Under the pieces are notes generated by a model. The model did not search any database and was not told where the DNA came from. It saw nothing but the letters and a program-made list of their open reading frames with translations. Of a DNA stretch of 15,745 nt, positions 14,180 through 15,745 are shown piece by piece (position 1 is the first letter of the stretch; the number at the start of each line of letters is the position of its first letter). The stretch comes from Oscillospiraceae bacterium (GTDB lineage: Bacteria > Bacillota > Clostridia > Oscillospirales > CAG-272), in contig WREN01000019.1 of the NCBI GenBank assembly GCA_009779295.1, forward strand, positions 1 through 15,745, read 5' to 3'. The position numbers and the translations under genes were made by a program.

Positions 14180-15193
14180 GTGAAAAAATTAATTTGCACA
14201 ATTCTCTTGACAATTTTATTAATACCTACAAGTTCCTACGCGGCTGTAACTGAAATTTTTTTATCACCCATGCAATTGGAAGATTTTAACGACGATTTTA
14301 AAACGATCGGCAAGAAATATATGGCGTTTGTATTGGACCCTGACGACGATTTAAGACCAACCGATACCCATTCATATAGCTTGGAGAAATCTGAAACCAA
14401 CGACAGTGTTACCATTTTTGCCGGCGGTTATATGGGCGGCGGGCAGAAATGCTATGAAACGCTGCTCAATGCGGTTGAAGCGTATTTCGACGCAGAAGCG
14501 GCGCAGTTTGTGCGGGAAAATTTTGATCCGTTCGAACTCAATATGGATTACAAACCCGATGAACAAATCGGTAATTTCACGTTGAAAAAAAGAAGAGGTA
14601 ACAATACCAGCGGATTTGAAATAACCGTCAAACGCGAACCGATTTTCGTTGACTTGGTAGATTACGAAATCGGGTGGGAAGCGAACGCGGTCATCGAACT
14701 TTACGGCGAAGGAATCATTAAAGGAGTCGGCAGCAACATGTTTGACCCGTACAGCAAAATAACCCGCGCGGATTTCGCCGTTATATTTGCGCGGATGATA
14801 GGCATCGCCGACTACTCAATCGAATACAACGGAACGTTTTCAGACGTGCCGCAGGACGAATACTACGCCAGCGCGGCTGAAGCGCTTGCGGAAATGGGTT
14901 ACGTGCTCGGTTACGACGGCAGGTTCGAACCGCATGATAATATATCGTTTCAGGATATGTTTGTCGTCGCGTACAGGTATCTGACCGACAACGATTTATT
15001 ACCGGAGTACAAACAAAATATAACCATCACAAATCACATCGACAGCGATTATGACGATTACGCGAAAGAAGCAATAAACGAACTCTACGCAAAAGGTAAA
15101 ATAAACCGTTGGTATCTTGATGCCCCGCGCGAACCGGGCAACCGCGTGAATGTCGCGTATTTTTTGAACGGAATAAGGGAATATATTAAATAA
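14180..15193 (+). CDS. Exported SLH-domain protein of unknown function
   Basis: This is a 337-residue protein with a clear signal peptide (MKKLICTILLTILLIPTSSYA, predicted cleavage after residue 21). An uncharacterised N-terminal domain (about 22-160, with a glycine-rich AGGYMGGGQ stretch) comes next, and then S-layer-homology repeats. SLH 1 is about 166-209 (FDPYSKITRADFAVIFARM) and SLH 2 about 220-270 (FSDVPQDEYYASAAEALAEM). A third, degenerate repeat is at 290-335. SLH repeats bind pyruvylated secondary cell wall polymers, so it should sit on the cell wall. The start is GTG at 14180, preceded by AGGTGA (14170-14175) embedded in the end of the methyltransferase gene. Co-transcription with a cytosolic methyltransferase has no obvious functional reason. 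The N-terminal domain was not recognised. Confidence 0.85.
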   Translation: MKKLICTILLTILLIPTSSYAAVTEIFLSPMQLEDFNDDFKTIGKKYMAFVLDPDDDLRPTDTHSYSLEKSETNDSVTIFAGGYMGGGQKCYETLLNAVEAYFDAEAAQFVRENFDPFELNMDYKPDEQIGNFTLKKRRGNNTSGFEITVKREPIFVDLVDYEIGWEANAVIELYGEGIIKGVGSNMFDPYSKITRADFAVIFARMIGIADYSIEYNGTFSDVPQDEYYASAAEALAEMGYVLGYDGRFEPHDNISFQDMFVVAYRYLTDNDLLPEYKQNITITNHIDSDYDDYAKEAINELYAKGKINRWYLDAPREPGNRVNVAYFLNGIREYIK

Positions 15194-15745
15194 TGCATAA
15201 CATTTTTTCAACCAAATATATGCTGAAACCGGACAGCGTATACGGTGAAACACCATCGACAAAAGAAGCATACGGTACGCTTATACGAATGGCGCTTCCG
15301 TCAGTCGCGGAAATGGTCTTATCAAGTTTGATAGGATCGGTTGACACGATGATGGTAGGATCAATCAGCGCGGCATCGATAGCGGCGGTCGGGCTTACGG
15401 GACAACCGCGTATGTTGATTTTGTCGATATTTTTTGCGCTTAACGTAGGACTGACTGCGGTAGTAGCGCGCAGAAAAGGTGAAGGACGCAGAGAAGACGC
15501 GCAGGCAACGTTAAAGAATGCGGTAGTAATAATATTCTTTTTATCAATAATCTTGACTGTCTTCGCGATAATATTCGCGCGTCCGTTAATGCTTTTCGCC
15601 GGAGCGATCGAGGGCGAAACGTTGGAATTATCAGAAACATATTTTCGTATAATAACAATGGGTGCGCCGCTCAATGCCTTGACGATGGCAATTAACGCGG
15701 CGCAGCGGGGTATCGGCAATACAAAAACCACGATGTATGTAAATA
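15193..15745 (+). CDS. MATE-family multidrug/cation antiporter (partial, N-terminal part)
   Basis: The frame opens at ATG 15193, whose A is the last base of the preceding TAA, and stays open to the window end (184 codons). The N-terminus reads MHNIFSTKYMLKPDS, and the first membrane segment region (ALPSVAEMVLSSLIGSVDTM) is the classic opening of MATE transporters. It is followed by MVGSISAASIAAVGLTGQPR, a second helix FFALNVGLTAVVARRKGEG, a hydrophobic third segment (VVIIFFLSIILTVFAIIFA) and GAPLNALTMAINAAQRGIGN. MATE proteins export organic cations, drugs or metabolites by Na+ or H+ antiport. It has a weak ribosome site (AAGGGA, 15175-15180), so coupling to the SLH gene is likely. Substrate cannot be inferred. 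The remaining roughly 60 percent lies outside the window. Confidence 0.92.
   Translation, partial: MHNIFSTKYMLKPDSVYGETPSTKEAYGTLIRMALPSVAEMVLSSLIGSVDTMMVGSISAASIAAVGLTGQPRMLILSIFFALNVGLTAVVARRKGEGRREDAQATLKNAVVIIFFLSIILTVFAIIFARPLMLFAGAIEGETLELSETYFRIITMGAPLNALTMAINAAQRGIGNTKTTMYVN

Noticed and set aside
15186..15731. 181-codon open frame on the minus strand
   Set aside because: It lies opposite the clear MATE coding frame, which has helices and family motifs; the antisense translation has no recognisable pattern.
1..15745. tRNA, rRNA, CRISPR arrays or riboswitches
   Set aside because: No cloverleaf, short regularly spaced repeats or known leader motif was recognised; the only two intergenic gaps are short and filled by promoters.

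Overview
The window looks like chromosomal DNA of an anaerobic low-to-mid GC Bacillota, most likely an uncultured gut-type Clostridia. The signs are strong AGGAGG-type ribosome sites, near-consensus sigma-70 promoters, a formate-tetrahydrofolate ligase, an S-layer-homology protein, a lipoprotein solute-binding protein with a DxNxDG calcium loop, and tight head-to-tail gene packing. The family or genus cannot be fixed from this sequence. Coding density is very high. No stretch over 300 bases lacks a gene; the only real intergenic gaps are 3198-3364 and 13286-13398, and both are divergent promoter regions.

Layout. (1) 1-3197, minus strand: a compact operon read as BlaI-type repressor, rpiB, fhs, tsaE, tsaB. 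It is driven by a near-consensus promoter with palindromes over its spacer and -10. (2) 3365-6942, plus strand: three tandem paralogous amidohydrolases (COG2159-like) followed by a divergent PHP-domain protein, from a separate strong promoter, ending in a hairpin terminator at 6931-6949. (3) 13285-6953, minus strand: a four-gene operon of DUF5696/GH129-like protein A, solute-binding lipoprotein, DUF5696/GH129-like protein B, and a URO-D/MtaA-family protein. It starts at a consensus promoter (TTGACA-N17-TATAAT). (4) 13399-15745, plus strand, from a back-to-back promoter: a pterin-binding methyl-THF:corrinoid methyltransferase-like protein, an SLH-domain exported protein, and the start of a MATE transporter cut by the window end.

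How the genes may work together. Region 1 is mostly housekeeping (pentose phosphate, one-carbon folate, tRNA t6A) under an unexpected BlaI-type regulator. Regions 2 and 3 converge on the shared terminator and look like an accessory catabolic locus. The lipoprotein could capture a glycoside, the two cytosolic glycosidase-like proteins could cleave it, and the amidohydrolase/PHP set could act on released products. The URO-D protein and the MeTr-like protein resemble the two methyltransferase types of corrinoid-dependent O-demethylases (MtvB/MtvA-like), and fhs supplies folate one-carbon chemistry nearby. A corrinoid protein and ABC permeases are missing from the window, so a methylated-glycoside demethylation pathway is only a hypothesis.
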